Numbered from the stretch's first letter, positions 32,512 to 44,102 are shown. The stretch is 64,000 bases of DNA from Trichobilharzia regenti (GCA_944472135.2 OX235270.1:118063842-118127841); one strand, 5' to 3'. The notes: a model not told the origin generated them from the letters alone. Numbers and translations: made by a program.

Positions 32512-34180
32512 ATTATTATTGTATCCTTTAGTTCCTAGAGGAACATAGGGCTTCAGTTGCGCACCTCCATTGACTTCGGTTTTCTGACAACTTTTTCACC
32601 CTGCTCCAGGTCTGTCCACATGCTTTAATCTCCTCCTCGCATGACCTCCTCCAAGTCACCCTTGGACGACCAACTCACCGCCTCCCTTTCGGGTTCCACT
32701 CGAGCAATGGCTTGTCTAGTGATGTCACTTGATGGTTTCCTCAACGTATGGCCAATCCATCTCCATTTCTTTCTGCCTATTTGTTTCACAATCGGTTCCT
32801 GATTGGTTCGCTCCCAGAGATCCCTGTTGCTGATCTTTTCTGGCCATCTGATCTTGAGTATTGAGCGGAGACAGTTGTTAATGAAGGTTTGAAGTTTGTT
32901 TGAGATGCTCTTTATGACTCGCCAAGTCCCTGATCCGTATAGTAGCACTGACTTCACATTGGAGTTGAAAATCCGGATGTTATTTTTAATGCTGAGTGCT
33001 GTTGACCTCCACACAGATTTGAGAGTAATGAAAGCTTGTCTTGCTTTTCCGATTCTGGCTTTGATGTCCTCGTCAGTTCCGCCTGTAGTTGAGACGATGC
33101 TTCCCAGGTAGGTGAAGGAGGTTGTTTCTTTCAGGTTCTTCCCATTTATGCTTATTGTTGTCTGTTGTTGTTGCTGTTGATGTTGGCTAGGAATCTTCAT
33201 CATCTCTGTTTTATCTGTGTTCACGTGAAGTCCTATCTTTGATGCTTCTTCTGCCAACTTGTTACTTTTCACTTGCATATCTTCCAGTTTATGGGAAATC
33301 AGACATATATCATCGGCGAAATCCAGATCCTCCAAGTCTTTTGTGTCAGTCCATTTTATGCCTGTTTCCTCGTTGGTTGCCGTTGTCTGTCGCATTATCC
33401 AATCAATTGCAATCAGGAAGATCATTGGTGATAGTAGACAGCCTTGCCTCACTCCCGTCCTCACTTCGAAGGCTTCCGTAAGTTTCCCATTGTGGATTAC
33501 TTGGGATGCAGCATTGTCGTATAACTGTTGGATGAGGTGCATAATTGTCGATGGGACCCCGTAGTAGCGAAGTAGTTTCCAAATGACCTCTCGATCGACG
33601 CTGTCGAAGGCCTTTTCAAAGTCGATGAAGCTGAGATGGAGAGGTGAGTGCCATTCCAAGCTTTGTTCAATGATGATCCGTAGAGTGGCGATTTGATCAA
33701 TACATGATTTGTTTCTCCTGAATCCAGCCTGTTCCGGACGAAGTTTTTCATCTAGGGCTTGTTTGATTCTCTCCAGGATGATGCGACTTAGTATCTTGCT
33801 TGGAATGGACAGAAGCATAATTCCACGCCAGTTTTTACATTGACTTAAGTCTCCTTTCTTTGGAAGTTTGAATAAGTATCCGTTCTTCCAATCCTCGGGT
33901 ACTTTGCCCTCTTTCCACACCTTCTCCAGTAGTGGTATCATCAAGTCCGCTGTTGTCTCTGGGTCTATTTTCAAAGCCTCTGCTGGGATTCCATCTGGTC
34001 CCGGTGTTCTCCCAGCTTTAAGCATCTTGATTGCATTCAGGACTTCTGATTTCGTCGGGGGGTCAGTGTTCACTGGTAGTTCTGCTTCCGTTGTTGGTAT
34101 TGCTGGACGTGTTGTAGGTGGCGGACGATTTCCTTTCCTCTCTGCCATCATTATTTCTGGCTTAGCGAGGTAAAGGAGTG
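32512..34180 (-). mobile_element. RTE-clade LINE, 5'-truncated, long open RT frame
   Basis: The minus strand carries the RT and C-terminal domain of the same RTE family as 19.6-22.8 kb, without the endonuclease. The end is GAAGCCCTATGTTCCTCTAG plus a short tail with AATAATAATAAATAATAA near 32505-32525. At its 5' boundary (about 34180) it joins a tRNA-like SINE head. Confidence 0.85.
32625..34151 (-). CDS. RTE reverse transcriptase, 508 open codons
   Basis: Begins MMAERKGNRPPP and runs without a stop: GRTPGPDGIPAEALK (47-61), NWRGIMLLSIPSKILSR (107-123), RPEQAGFRRNKSC (138-150), FIDFEKAFDSVDR (175-187, motif A), TGVRQGCLLSP (232-242, motif B), LDFADDICLI (276-285, catalytic), SFTYLGSIVSTTGG, KKWRWIGHTLRKPSSDI. 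The final GDLEEVMRGGD is a frameshifted end: the normal TW.R.CEEE..ACGQTW continuation is one frame over. It lacks the endonuclease domain required for the usual mechanism. All visible RT motifs are intact, so enzyme activity is conceivable. Confidence 0.85.
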   Translation of the reverse strand: MMAERKGNRPPPTTRPAIPTTEAELPVNTDPPTKSEVLNAIKMLKAGRTPGPDGIPAEALKIDPETTADLMIPLLEKVWKEGKVPEDWKNGYLFKLPKKGDLSQCKNWRGIMLLSIPSKILSRIILERIKQALDEKLRPEQAGFRRNKSCIDQIATLRIIIEQSLEWHSPLHLSFIDFEKAFDSVDREVIWKLLRYYGVPSTIMHLIQQLYDNAASQVIHNGKLTEAFEVRTGVRQGCLLSPMIFLIAIDWIMRQTTATNEETGIKWTDTKDLEDLDFADDICLISHKLEDMQVKSNKLAEEASKIGLHVNTDKTEMMKIPSQHQQQQQQTTISINGKNLKETTSFTYLGSIVSTTGGTDEDIKARIGKARQAFITLKSVWRSTALSIKNNIRIFNSNVKSVLLYGSGTWRVIKSISNKLQTFINNCLRSILKIRWPEKISNRDLWERTNQEPIVKQIGRKKWRWIGHTLRKPSSDITRQAIARVEPEREAVSWSSKGDLEEVMRGGD

Positions 34181-34182
34181 AG

Positions 34183-34258
34183 TCGGTGACCAGAGATCGA
34201 ACCCCGGACCACGTGCGTGGTCGGCAAACGTCCTAGCCGCTGTGCCACCGACGCACAT
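34183..34258 (-). repeat. tRNA-like head fused upstream of the RTE ORF
   Basis: Minus strand: GTGCGTCGGTGGCACAGCGG (A-box), then a B-box GGTTCGATCTC. Sequence continues ACTCCTTTACCTCGC into the first codons of the 508-codon frame. Other family C and D SINEs carry the same head. Here it sits directly in front of a LINE RT. Confidence 0.7.
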
Positions 34259-34259
34259 A

Positions 34260-35190
34260 CCACCACAATACTCTCTACCAATTATAAAACAAAGAGATTT
34301 GCTGAGCGTTATTAGATTGCGTCTTGTCTGTTTCAATTCGATAAATGATTTATTATCGAAACTTGTGATGCATACAGCCTAGCTGGTTAGTCACCTTTCG
34401 GAATAATTGTACTGTTTCTAGTTTAGCTCAAAAAAGGAAAATTAAATTAAATTCTAAATAAAATTCGGAAACAAAAATTATGTAACTTTATATTTGTTAC
34501 AATAATGATTGTATGCATGCAGCTATGCTGAGTGTAGCTAATACAAGGCAGGCTTTTCGCACGAAACGTGAGCGCAACTATGTAAGTTCCATCATAATGA
34601 AATGTGAAATAAAACGAGTGAGTCATATTGATATTGGAACTAACAAGTAATACATCACTCTCATAGGGTTATGTCAAGTGTTCTATCTACACAGTGGAGT
34701 CAATGACTGAGTGTTAATTTCACTTAGGTCGTTGATAGTTTTTTTTTCAGCGCTATGTCATGTAAATGGATTATGCTATAAGCTAAAGTTTTTCACCAGT
34801 ATGTATTAGTTGCCACTTCGGATTCTTTCATTTTGGATTCGGAATGCGTTAATTTAGAAGGAATGGATATTTAAATCATTGTTAATAAGACAGACAATTT
34901 TATAGTAATCTAGAGTTTGGTGGTTCTAATTCCACAGTGACGAAGATTTTTGATTCCAGCTTCAATGGTCACTTTACTTTCCACTAATATTAGATCCCTA
35001 ATAACAGAAGGAAAAGAAAGGCCATGTAAAAGTAAGGCTAATTAGGAAGCCCTAACACATATGATATTGAAAAGCGACACAAATCCAGGTAGTCTGTAAC
35101 GACTAGTTTCAGCTACAGGATACCAAGAATCAGTAACTGAGTACCTTTGGCTACATTCCTTAGGGACTAAATGCATGACATTGTTTATAT
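34260..35190. other. Non-coding AT-rich stretch
   Basis: No gene recognised. Confidence 0.4.
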
Positions 35191-35194
35191 CACA

Positions 35195-35350
35195 GGATGG
35201 CAGTCATGAGTCGGAATATAGCAGGAGTAACATCACTGATTGCAGCACTGGGTGATGCAGATTCGAATATCAGACAAGGATATACACTTGTTACTTCAGA
35301 GTTTCAAAAAGCGCGAAGCTTCTTACCAACTGCCTCTAACCATCTAGCAT
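35195..35350 (+). mobile_element. Family E SINE, decayed
   Basis: GCAGCACTGGGTGATGCAGA and TTCGAATATCAGACAAGG match the head of the copy at 58895. The later part (GCGCGAAGCTTCTTACC) matches its body. Confidence 0.45.
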
Positions 35351-35485
35351 TATAAATACGTAAATGTAAAGCAAGAATCATTCTGGATCGCTTTGATCTT
35401 AGTCTACAACAGAAACCCTACAATAATTCAGTATAATTATATAACTAGAAATAGGAGGGGCAGGTTAACATCGAGTGTGATGGTG

Positions 35486-35665
35486 CGTCGGTGGCACAGT
35501 GGTTAGGACTCTCGCCGACCATGCACATGGTCCGGGGTTCGAGCCCACGCCGGCGCACACTTGATATCTATGGTCGGCCTGTGAAATTTGGGCTACCGAT
35601 ATCCATGCTGAAAATTCCATACTTGTACCAAAAATACAGTGTGGAATCAAGCTGTAAATCTAAAA
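35486..35665 (+). mobile_element. Family C SINE, tRNA-headed
   Basis: tRNA-like head GTCGGTGGCACAGTGG (A-box) with B-box GGTTCGAGCC. The body includes CCATGCTGAAAATTCCATAC, and the end GTGGAATCAAGCTGTAAATC is followed by an A-rich tail. Nearly identical copies lie at 52065-52246 and 56265-56450 on the minus strand, so the family is young. Confidence 0.8.
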
Positions 35666-35669
35666 AAAA

Positions 35670-36510
35670 AATGTATGTTAACAGCAATGAATATTGAATT
35701 AAGTGGAAGAAAATACGAAAAATTTAAACAAAGCTGTTAAAACATCGATCCATACTGTGCATGAACCACTTTCTTTGTTTCGTGGCCTCATGCCTGCGGA
35801 CTTAGAAGAAATACTTAGTTACTCATTCAATACAGAATACTATTTATGGAAATTTTTGAATTTTCCTTCATTTGATCTTCATTAAACTGCGTAGATCAGT
35901 GTTTGTTTATAAATCGGCTCTTGGCTAGCACCAATATGAACGTAACCAGTTTCATCCACTGTAGTAAGTGATGGTGTCCAGACAATGAGTTGTTATACAG
36001 TAGCTTATTCTATAACACTTTGTTGGATTCGAGTTTCCTTGGGAATACCATCAGTTACATGGATGTTGCTACATACAGGTGACCAATCCCAAAAATGCCG
36101 ACACTTGCCTTCTAGACTCTAGTCCTTGCCACGGCAAGTCATCACGAAGTGAGTCTTAAACATCCTCAAATGTTTAAGTGTTTTCCTCTTTGAAGAAATA
36201 CGCAAATACTAATGAACCTTCATGTATAATTAGATTGAAATTCGTATTGTTCAGCCTCGATAATCGTTCATACTCTGTTCTCCACCACTGAAATTTAATC
36301 TTGAAAACATTTACATGGTTCTGTTTTTGTGCTATAACATTCTGTGTTTGTAGCTTGTATTGTTTCGTTGATCTGATCTTATAACTTCTTTCTTGATTGA
36401 AAAACATTTAATCTGAGTATCAGAAATCTAAGGACTTCATGTATTTCTTCTGTTTATTATTTGTAAACTTCCCCAGATGGATTGATGTTCGTAGTTATTC
36501 GTATTTTCGT
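35670..36510. other. Non-coding stretch with small open frames
   Basis: An open frame at 35703-35885 (VHEPLSLFRGLMPADLEEI) reads like protein but has no splice or domain support. I make no gene call. Confidence 0.35.
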
Positions 36511-36514
36511 TAAA

Positions 36515-36750
36515 TTTTTATTCCTATACGTTCCCAGTGGAACATGGGGCTTCAAGCTAGAGACTTAAAGTTTCAGTAGCAGTGATGTTTATTTTTAAGG
36601 GAGGGAGTTGCTAGCCTCAAGCCCAATCTTCCCTCCTTGCCAGCCCTACTACTGGCTTGACGATGTACAGGAGTGCGTCAGCCGGGAACCGAGCTCCGAA
36701 CCACATGCGTGGTTAGTGAGCATTCTACCGCTGTGCCACTGACGTATGCA
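36515..36750 (-). mobile_element. Family D SINE: tRNA head, RTE-like body and tail
   Basis: Minus strand order: tRNA-like head (A-box TGGCACAGCGG, B-box version GGTTCCCGGC), then GGCTTGAGGCTAGCAACTCC, also found in the RTE 5' UTR at about 22745, then CACTGCTACTGAAAC. The tail TTGAAGCCCCATGTTCCACT matches the RTE 3' end. This is a classic SINE layout with the partner LINE being RTE. Confidence 0.75.
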
Positions 36751-37169
36751 TTGATACTTAGGAATGCTTGTGAAGTTTTTAAAGGTGTGCAAAGGAAGAC
36801 ATCTACATAGGTCAGTAGGGTATTATTCTTAGTTGATGCCAGCTAGAATGAAGACGATATTGATCTTATCGTTTGGCGGTTCTGTCGGTTTGTTTGCGAT
36901 ATCTATTCTGAAAGGTTTCAGCATGCTACCAGGGATTAAAGAGATGTGTATCCCGTTTATCCTAGTATTTTTTCTGTTATAATTTCAGAGCACTGCTTTG
37001 CGCTATTCATTTAGTTTGAGTGTTAACATTGTGGCAATTATTGTATGACAGCTTCTACTCTATTGGTAAACTTGTTGCGAAGGTGTATGGATAGACGGTT
37101 GTCATACTGAAGACAGTCGAGTATGCAATAAAAATTTGTAGGGTTAATGTTATTTCCACGAAGTAGACT

Positions 37170-37570
37170 GTATGTAAGTGTGTGGTGAGAGCTGTCTGTT
37201 AGCCAAAACTGTAGACAACAATTTACGTTAGTGTTTACGTCCCGAATCGGGGTCATGAGAGAAAACATTAACAAAGCTTAACCTTGAGGAACTCACCAAC
37301 CAATCACAGCAGACTTAACGTGTGTGTGCAAATACGATTCGCAGATGTATATCAATGGCTTGACTTTCTAAGAAACGGCCACAAAGAGATGACAGAATAA
37401 CTTTCAACAAGAAAACAACCAATCAGAAGACGTTGTTTCCCTGCTAAAAATAATGAATAATAATATACATGGAAATCTATAAATATCTCTTGATTTTCTC
37501 AATACAAGATCCGTTGCCTGGCCCTTGTCTTCTGTCGTTACGATGGCATAATATTTTACAAACAGTCAGT
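37170..37570. repeat. Dispersed LTR-like repeat, copy 1
   Basis: Shares ACCAATCACAGCA, ACAACCAATCAGAAGAC and CCCTTGTCTTCTGT in the same order with 60165-60545. A TATAAATA box and an AATACAAG/AATAAAA region near the end suggest an LTR, but no gag or pol sequence is nearby and TG/CA ends are not certain. Confidence 0.45.
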
Positions 37571-37929
37571 GAATTAGCACTTGTCAACCTTATTATTTTT
37601 CTATAATAACATTTCATTTTATAATGAATAAAGATAGTAGGTGATAAAGCCGAAAATGATGGCAATATTTAGAATTATTGACTAATATCTACATTTCTTA
37701 GTCAGGTGAGAATTATGTTTACAGTGAAACCAACACCTACGCCTACATATACAAAGTTGACTAAACAAATGCGTAGTTGACCGACTGATTATCGTCCATA
37801 CGATCCTACATACAGGTCAGCATATTTTTAACTGTAAAAGTCTACTTCACATTCTTGTGTGGTGATAACTTTTGTTGAAATTGCAGGTTACATACACACT
37901 GAAAGTTGACTGAACAAATTACCTACGCG

Positions 37930-37950
37930 CAGTCAGTTAGTTAGTTAGTT
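37930..37950. repeat. (TTAG)n microsatellite
   Basis: Four to five TTAG units. Confidence 0.75.
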
Positions 37951-37954
37951 AGTT

Positions 37955-38740
37955 TCGGCGGTGAAATATCTGCGATTGTCTGTGGCATTTTAAGCGTTTT
38001 ACTTAGTTATTCGTGTTAAATTATGACTATGCAAATCATTCATTAATTCTTTGTGCAGGAAAGTAGGCTTGGTTTTACAGTGCGACTAAGTGTATTGCAT
38101 TTTGACAGTGTCAGAGATTAGATGGAAATTCATAGGGGTTTCAAAGAATATAAGTTTCCACACAGAAGACTAGAAGTAGGCATATGACAGCGACAAAATG
38201 AATCATAACCAAGTCAAAACATCCTGTTTTTTGGTCGATGAAGTAAATTTTTGTCACGTCGGTAGCACAGTACATGGAATAACTGATGACTCACCTACAC
38301 TCACAAAAGTGCTCCAATATATTTCAAAGTTCTACAAACTGTCATAGTTTATGAATGTGTGTCTCCATTTAAAGGGATATTATGTCCAAATCACATCTAT
38401 GGAGACAGATCCAGCTGCTATTCACTAGTGGTGTCACTTTTAGGAGACTCTAAGGGTTGTTGTGAAAAGATCAAGCAATAAATCACAAGTAAAAATAAAT
38501 ACTGTGAAATGATTGTTCAGATGTACCAACAACTTCGACAACCGAATTGTTTATGACACAAAACTGTGGGTGACTGATGACATAGGCATTGTTTCTGGGT
38601 GTGTAATTTGATATTAAGTGTTTGTAGGCCATAAATGATTCGCAGACATTGGCTTCATCAACATCTTGAACGCAATCATCTCTCATCTTCATGTCTTGTC
38701 ATGTATTTCATCACTTTGATAGTTCTCTTTCTACGAGCTG
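37955..38740. other. Non-coding stretch
   Basis: No gene recognised. A 69-codon minus-strand frame at 38483-38692 has no support. Confidence 0.35.
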
Positions 38741-38747
38741 ATCACGG

Positions 38748-38935
38748 ATTGATATCAGTTAGAGAAACATTGAAAACCAAGGAGTACTGGACAGCTGTTT
38801 CATCCTAGTTTGGGAATCATCGGAAGTACGCACCCACTGGGGTTCGAACCCATGACCTTCCGGTTACAAAGCAAGTTCGTATCATACTCCCTGGTTTTCA
38901 ATGGTTCTCTAATTGATATCAATCTGTGGAGTACG
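38748..38935 (-). mobile_element. Short family B element with terminal inverted repeats
   Basis: Left end ATTGATATCAGTTAGAGAA and right end TTCTCTAATTGATATCAAT are mirror images. Inside, on the minus strand, are a partial tRNA-like region (B-box version GGTTCGAACCC) and a hammerhead relative at 38783-38828, with CCGATGA for CTGANGA and ATGAAAC. The right arm begins mid tRNA-like sequence, like a collapsed version of the 16.7 kb pair. Confidence 0.65.
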
Positions 38936-39309
38936 TAACAATATGATTGTACACTTTTTGTTAGTTGCAGAAATTATAGACATTGTACATGATTTTTGTT
39001 TATAACGATTCTTGTTAAAATACATATAACTTCCGTGTACAATTGGAAATACACTATACTGTTGGGAACTTCGCCTTCTCTCTGGCCGCTACTGCTTACT
39101 CGCTCCAGTCATAACGTGTTGTATCCTTTGGATTTATTGTAGAAGTCTACTATCCTCATCCGAAGACTACTCTCCAACCTGTCCACAGCATCTACCAGTA
39201 GACGCCATTCCAGCAGTGAACGCTCCCGTGAATTATATTAATAATTTCTAGCAGCGGACTTTAACATTATATCCAAGTAACCTTTTTATTAATATAACGC
39301 ATTACTGCA

Positions 39310-39375
39310 TTTTCTGATAAGCCGACATGTCAACCTGAGACCGAGCACTTCGGTCCAATCAATCAATCGACGGGA
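39310..39375 (-). repeat. Sm-alpha leader fragment
   Basis: AAGCCGACATGTCAACCTGA and CCGAGCACTTCGGTCCAATC are the reverse complement of the leader at 6555-6600. Confidence 0.6.
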
Positions 39376-39724
39376 AAATCAAAAATTCAATTCCATACTT
39401 CATATATCAATTGAGATACATACAGAGAGACTTACACCTCACCTAGAACTCTAAGATTAACCTCATTATCGTCTACTATATTACTCAAACTAATACGAGA
39501 GACTGAATGAAGGCACATATGGTCAAAAGCTGTTGATCTATTCAATGATATTTGTGACAGTTTCCGCAGTAGACATTTGCGACTTGGCGGTGCAATGTAT
39601 TACGCTGGAGCTTTTGAAATGGAAATTATAGCTATGCATCATCGCAGTGAAGAAAGAAAACATTCGATGGTGAGACTACTAGTTAACAACCTCCTTTATG
39701 GATAAGATTTTATTTTGATAAATC

Positions 39725-39795
39725 ACAGTGTTGTACAGTAATATTAACTGATGACGTTTCAAGCACAAACTATTGCTCATAATCATATCAAGTTA
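39725..39795 (-). repeat. PLE terminal repeat fragment
   Basis: GTTGTACAGTAATATTAACT matches the reverse complement of 3150-3170, and CTCATAATCATATCAAG matches further on. It is a solo piece without coding sequence. Confidence 0.5.
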
Positions 39796-40199
39796 CTCAC
39801 AAAATTTTCCCCCGTGAAGGTCTAAGTTTAGCACAGTGCCCAAGTCTTATACTTATATCAAGTTAACAACCTACCAACTCAGGTCTATTCCAGAAGTTGC
39901 ACAATCAATTAACAACCTTCTCATCTCCTCCTTACCAGTTGAAGACCTGGAAGGACGACTAGTATGATGATGCCATTAATTTTCATGGTGACTCATGATA
40001 TTTTTGATGCATATATGACCTGATTAGCATTTGTGTCCAGTAGGTCAGCTGATAGAAATTCAGCAGTTAGAATACTTCCGAGACCGAAATTTTTTTATCT
40101 TACATACAATTATCGCCTATTACATGAATATTTATTAGCCTTTAATTATACTAAAATGCCTTGGAAACTTATTTTTTCTTTTTGTCTTAGGATCTACCT

Positions 40200-40760
40200 A
40201 TTATGTGATCGGAGGCAATCAACTGGTAGTCTTGGACCTAGGTTTCATGCTTGGCTGCACTCTTCAGCAGTATATATCTGGAACCTTAAATTAACTGATA
40301 TCCTCCCTAAGATTCGAGCAGAGTCACTACCACTGAGCTATTCAGGGTCACGACCGATTTCTTGTAGGGCTGTAATGGATACTAAGGTAAAGCCAGTACC
40401 ATGCTTCTTGTCCTTGAGGCGGACTGAATTCTATCAGTCAAGTTTAAAATGTCGTCACCATGCTAAGTAACTTGCCACCGCAGTGCACTGTGAACTGATT
40501 TTATACGGCTGGAAGTAGTCGGGCTAGACACACAACATTTACTGATCTGTGATAACTAATCAGTGTACCCACCACCCTCCCTACAGCAAGTCATCTGCAT
40601 TTGTTGACGAGATTTCAATCTCATTGGAGACACCAATTCATTCAAGGTTTCAGATATACTTTACTGACAAGTGGCAAGAGGCACAAAACCCAGGCTCAAG
40701 GCTTTCTGTTGATTATTCCCAACAATCTAAAGGCAATTCAGACTTAACCTTGGCAGTGAG
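40200..40760. mobile_element. Family E SINE inverted pair
   Basis: The left part (about 40215-40365) reads on the minus strand: CTTGGACCTAGGTTTCATGC, then an A-box-like AGCTCAGTGG mirrored. The right part (about 40590-40735) reads plus: CATTCAAGGTTTCAGATATA, then AAACCCAGGCTCAAGGC. Both are decayed. The same inverted layout occurs at 46.4-46.9 kb. Confidence 0.5.
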
Positions 40761-40764
40761 ACAC

Positions 40765-42199
40765 TTAACTGATGGAGTTCAGTCTGCATCAACACGAAGG
40801 ACTAAGATGCTTAGTATTCAATACTCCTTGATGACCAATTAACATAGAAATCATCTAGAAGTAGCGTCAGACACTACTGATAATTACCAATCGATAATTT
40901 CATCTAACTACCACCGATATCCTTAAGAATTAGTTATATGATGTCAATGTGCCATGTAAAAGACCCGCTCGTATGCCACGACTTTCTTGAAATTAATAAA
41001 ACAGAAGAATAATTAAATAGGAAATGGGAAATATCATTTCGTTTGATCAAAGAGTACATTGTTTTGCTTTGTCAATAGTATTGCTCGAAAAAGCCAAACA
41101 CACGTACACACAGACATTGACACACACACAAATCTTCTTGTAAACTGTACAAGTTTTAAAAGTGTAAAACTAGATTTCTCTTCTGTTTCTCTCAATTAAG
41201 AAAAAAGGAGGGTAAGAAGGTAAGACAAAAGAAAAGAGATAAACACAGGAGAGAGAGAGAGAGAGAGAAATAAAGAAAGAAAAAGCTCATGTGAGGGGGA
41301 ACAGAAAGTGTCTACCAACGAAGGAACTAAGGCGGGAATATATTCATTCCAAGTGATTCCACAGTTTGTCGATGGACATTATCTGTCTCTCCCTCTCTGT
41401 CTTTCTCGTTTTACCTGCTCATTCGTCAGTTCGTGTGATATTCTGGAACCATACATAATATAGATAAAATTAATGGTAATAATAGTGATAATAATATTGG
41501 TAATAATTTGTTTCTCTTTTGAATGAATAAAAATTAGACAAAAAGGGTTTAGCGAATACAGCCCCTAATAATATGCAGAGAAGAAAGAAGGAGAAAGTTT
41601 GCGAAAAAGTATAAGTTTGGTTATGAAAAAATTTAGAGGGGAAAAAAAGGGGAACAATAACAACAATACAAACAGCAAGAACAATAGGAAAGGGATAATG
41701 CTCTGGTGATGAATGAATGAATGGTGAATATATTCTTTGATTTTCAATTAACTAAATATGTGTGTATATGTATGTATGCGTGTATTAGCAATATAATTTT
41801 GGAAAAAGGACAGAGATACACATACACACGCATACACAAAAAAGATTACGAAATTAATATTAAATCTGATGTATGTATATATATGTTTATTTATTTTGTT
41901 TTTCTAAAAAATAAATCTCAGCAATGGAAGCAAAGAAAACAGTGAAGAGGAGGGGTTTCGGGAGTACAGGGGAGTAGTGATTCGGTGAGGAGGGTTTGGG
42001 AGCAGACAAATTGAAGTCGACTTAGACAAGTGTTTGTTTAAATGAATGAAAAGTTGTCAGAAAAAAAGAAGAAGGAGAAATGAAATGATTGGATGCATCG
42101 ATTCATAGGAGACTGTAGATTGTTCAGTGTCGTGAAATACAGCAAATAAATGTAATAACCTCACACGTACACATAGAAAAGATGGAAAGATCTCTTGGC

Positions 42200-42253
<54 letters not shown>

Positions 42254-43516
42254 CTTGAAAGCAACATGCCGTGAATAAGTCCTTAAAACTCCAAGTTAAA
42301 TAACAAAATTTGTTGTGGATGGTCAGTAGAACTAAACAATACAATAATTTGAAAACTCAAATGCATTTTGTTTGTCAAAATAGTAATAATAATCATAACA
42401 ATAAAATGATAATAACCATCCAAAGAAAGACATAGACAGGAAGAGACAGTGAGTGAGACGTTATAATAATGAGGAGTAAAAAATAATGGCAAAGAAACCC
42501 AAAGGCACATGCGTTATTAGGGGGTGGGGTGGGGTGGTGGGGGTGATAGCGCTTTCCTTTTTCTACAAGACACTAGAAGATCAAACTTCAATTGAAGTAC
42601 AAAAGAGTCGGTTGACATATCTCAGCAAGGAAAAAATGTGGAAAAAAAAGCAGAGGATGAATAAGAAGAACAAGAACAAGAAGGGTGAGAAGTACACACT
42701 TATTAGAAAAGAACTCAAAGTACAAGTATCATTCTTTCTCTCTCTCTCTTTCTCTTGTTCTTCTCTTATTCTTTTTTTTTTCAGTCGTCCATCCATCTGG
42801 CAGTTCAATACTGAGAATTTGAATACAACAACTTTCCTTTTCTCGATAAGATGGACTTTACCTGTGCTGTACAAAATGATTATTTACGAAGATCCAACAA
42901 ACACAAGAAGATTCACATTCTCGATAGATGGGTAAATAAGTAAATAAATAAATTAGCGTGGAAGAAGGAAGAACAGAACAGATTGGTATACTTGATTCTA
43001 TCCCCTCTCTGTTTCACTGTTACCATGTTCCGACAGAAGTAGTAGCCTAACAATCATGGAAATTATCATTTAAGCGTGTAGGCGAAAAAAAAGGAAAATT
43101 CAAGGGAAGACCAAAGGATATTCAGTAGGAAAAAAGTGATTACACAACAAACGTAGTATATTGTATAAAACTTCTTTGTATGTAGAGGAGGCATTTGTGT
43201 AAGGTGGGTGTCTATGCAAGTGAGCGTTTACAGCTGTGTATAAAAGGAGAAATGGTCGACCGACGAAGGGAGGGGAGAGGAACTGTTATTCGTATCAAAT
43301 TACAAATAAATTTATATTCTGAATTTTATCAGCAGTGAAACAGTTAACATATTTTGCCTATATTTACAAAAAGATAATGTTGAAAGTAAGAGAGGAAATC
43401 ACAATAATAAGGTTAAGTGATATCTATTCTCTTTGTTCACTCTCAGCTGAGAATTGTGAAGTCGTCACAGTGAAAGGGGGATGGAAAACAAAATAGGATA
43501 ACTATTGGGATTAGGG
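40765..43516 (-). other. Low-complexity stretch, possible long 3' UTR
   Basis: It has no recognisable coding. It is rich in A/G-biased tracts on the plus strand, a GA run (41252-41269), an AT run (42201-42252) and CT runs. It lies directly downstream (minus strand) of the stop codon at 43517-43519. TTTATTTATT at about 41885 is an AATAAA signal on the minus strand. It is nearly free of SINEs, unlike the introns, which fits a transcribed UTR. Inference only. Confidence 0.4.
42201..42252. repeat. (AT)n microsatellite, about 26 units
   Basis: The longest simple repeat in the window. The Tyr/Ile repeat frame across it is an artefact. Confidence 0.95.
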
Positions 43517-43599
43517 TTATGTTTTAGCCGATGCTTGTATCACTCGTTCTATCGCCTTGATATCATCTTCAGCGAGTTTCTTGTTAAGAGTTCGACGAA
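43517..43599 (-). CDS. Terminal coding exon of an unknown host gene
   Basis: Acceptor CATCTGTTTCAG, then 2 nt and 27 codons ending TAA. The peptide is RRTLNKKLAEDDIKAIERVI followed by QASAKT. Entry phase is 1, which matches the donor phase of the exon at 49154-49366; the junction codon becomes GTT (Val). Charged and probably helical at the end. The family is not recognised. Three compatible exons in order and orientation make this the best host gene in the window. Confidence 0.7.
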
Positions 43600-44060
43600 C
43601 TGAAACAGATGAACAAAAAGAGAAGAGAAAACACGGCAAAGATTAGATTACTTCTCAGTTAGGCAAGCGTAAAAAACTGTCATTTAATGACACACATACG
43701 CACATATACAAGCAGACAACTGACTGAATGCAAAAACATTTCACATGCTTGAATAGAAATCCATGTAGAGTTTAAACCACGTGCGAATGTAAAGTTTCAT
43801 TACACCGGTCAACTGCATAAACCTAAGTAAGATGTTGTCATCATGCATTTAGAAATGAACAAGTGTTCTTTTTTTTAAAACAACCACAGTACCGCAATGC
43901 ATGCAACGTGACGAAATTAAGCAAGACACAAAGGAAAGTGGTATTATGATGAGTATTCCTGAACTGAAAGACAACTCGAAAAATTGATTTAAGTGAACAG
44001 ACTGAGTGAGTTATTTCATTCAGATAACCTGAGAGTTTTAATGTTTTGTTGTAAAAACGG
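43600..44060. other. Intron sequence, no other feature
   Basis: Lies in the intron between the exons at 43517-43599 and 49154-49366. Nothing else recognised. Confidence 0.5.
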
Positions 44061-44069
44061 CACCGTTTC

Positions 44070-44070
44070 A

Positions 44071-44099
<29 letters not shown>
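44070..44099. repeat. (CA)n microsatellite
   Basis: About 14 uninterrupted CA units. Confidence 0.95.

Positions 44100-44102
<3 letters not shown>

Noticed and set aside
35486..35562. A genuine tRNA gene with A and B boxes
   Set aside because: Head of a SINE repeated at 52.2 and 56.4 kb with a shared body and tail.
35703..35885. 60-codon frame with protein-like composition
   Set aside because: No acceptor or donor, no homology that I can recognise; too short to support.
42057..42344. Open frame with a Tyr/Ile repeat
   Set aside because: Created by the AT microsatellite at 42201-42252.
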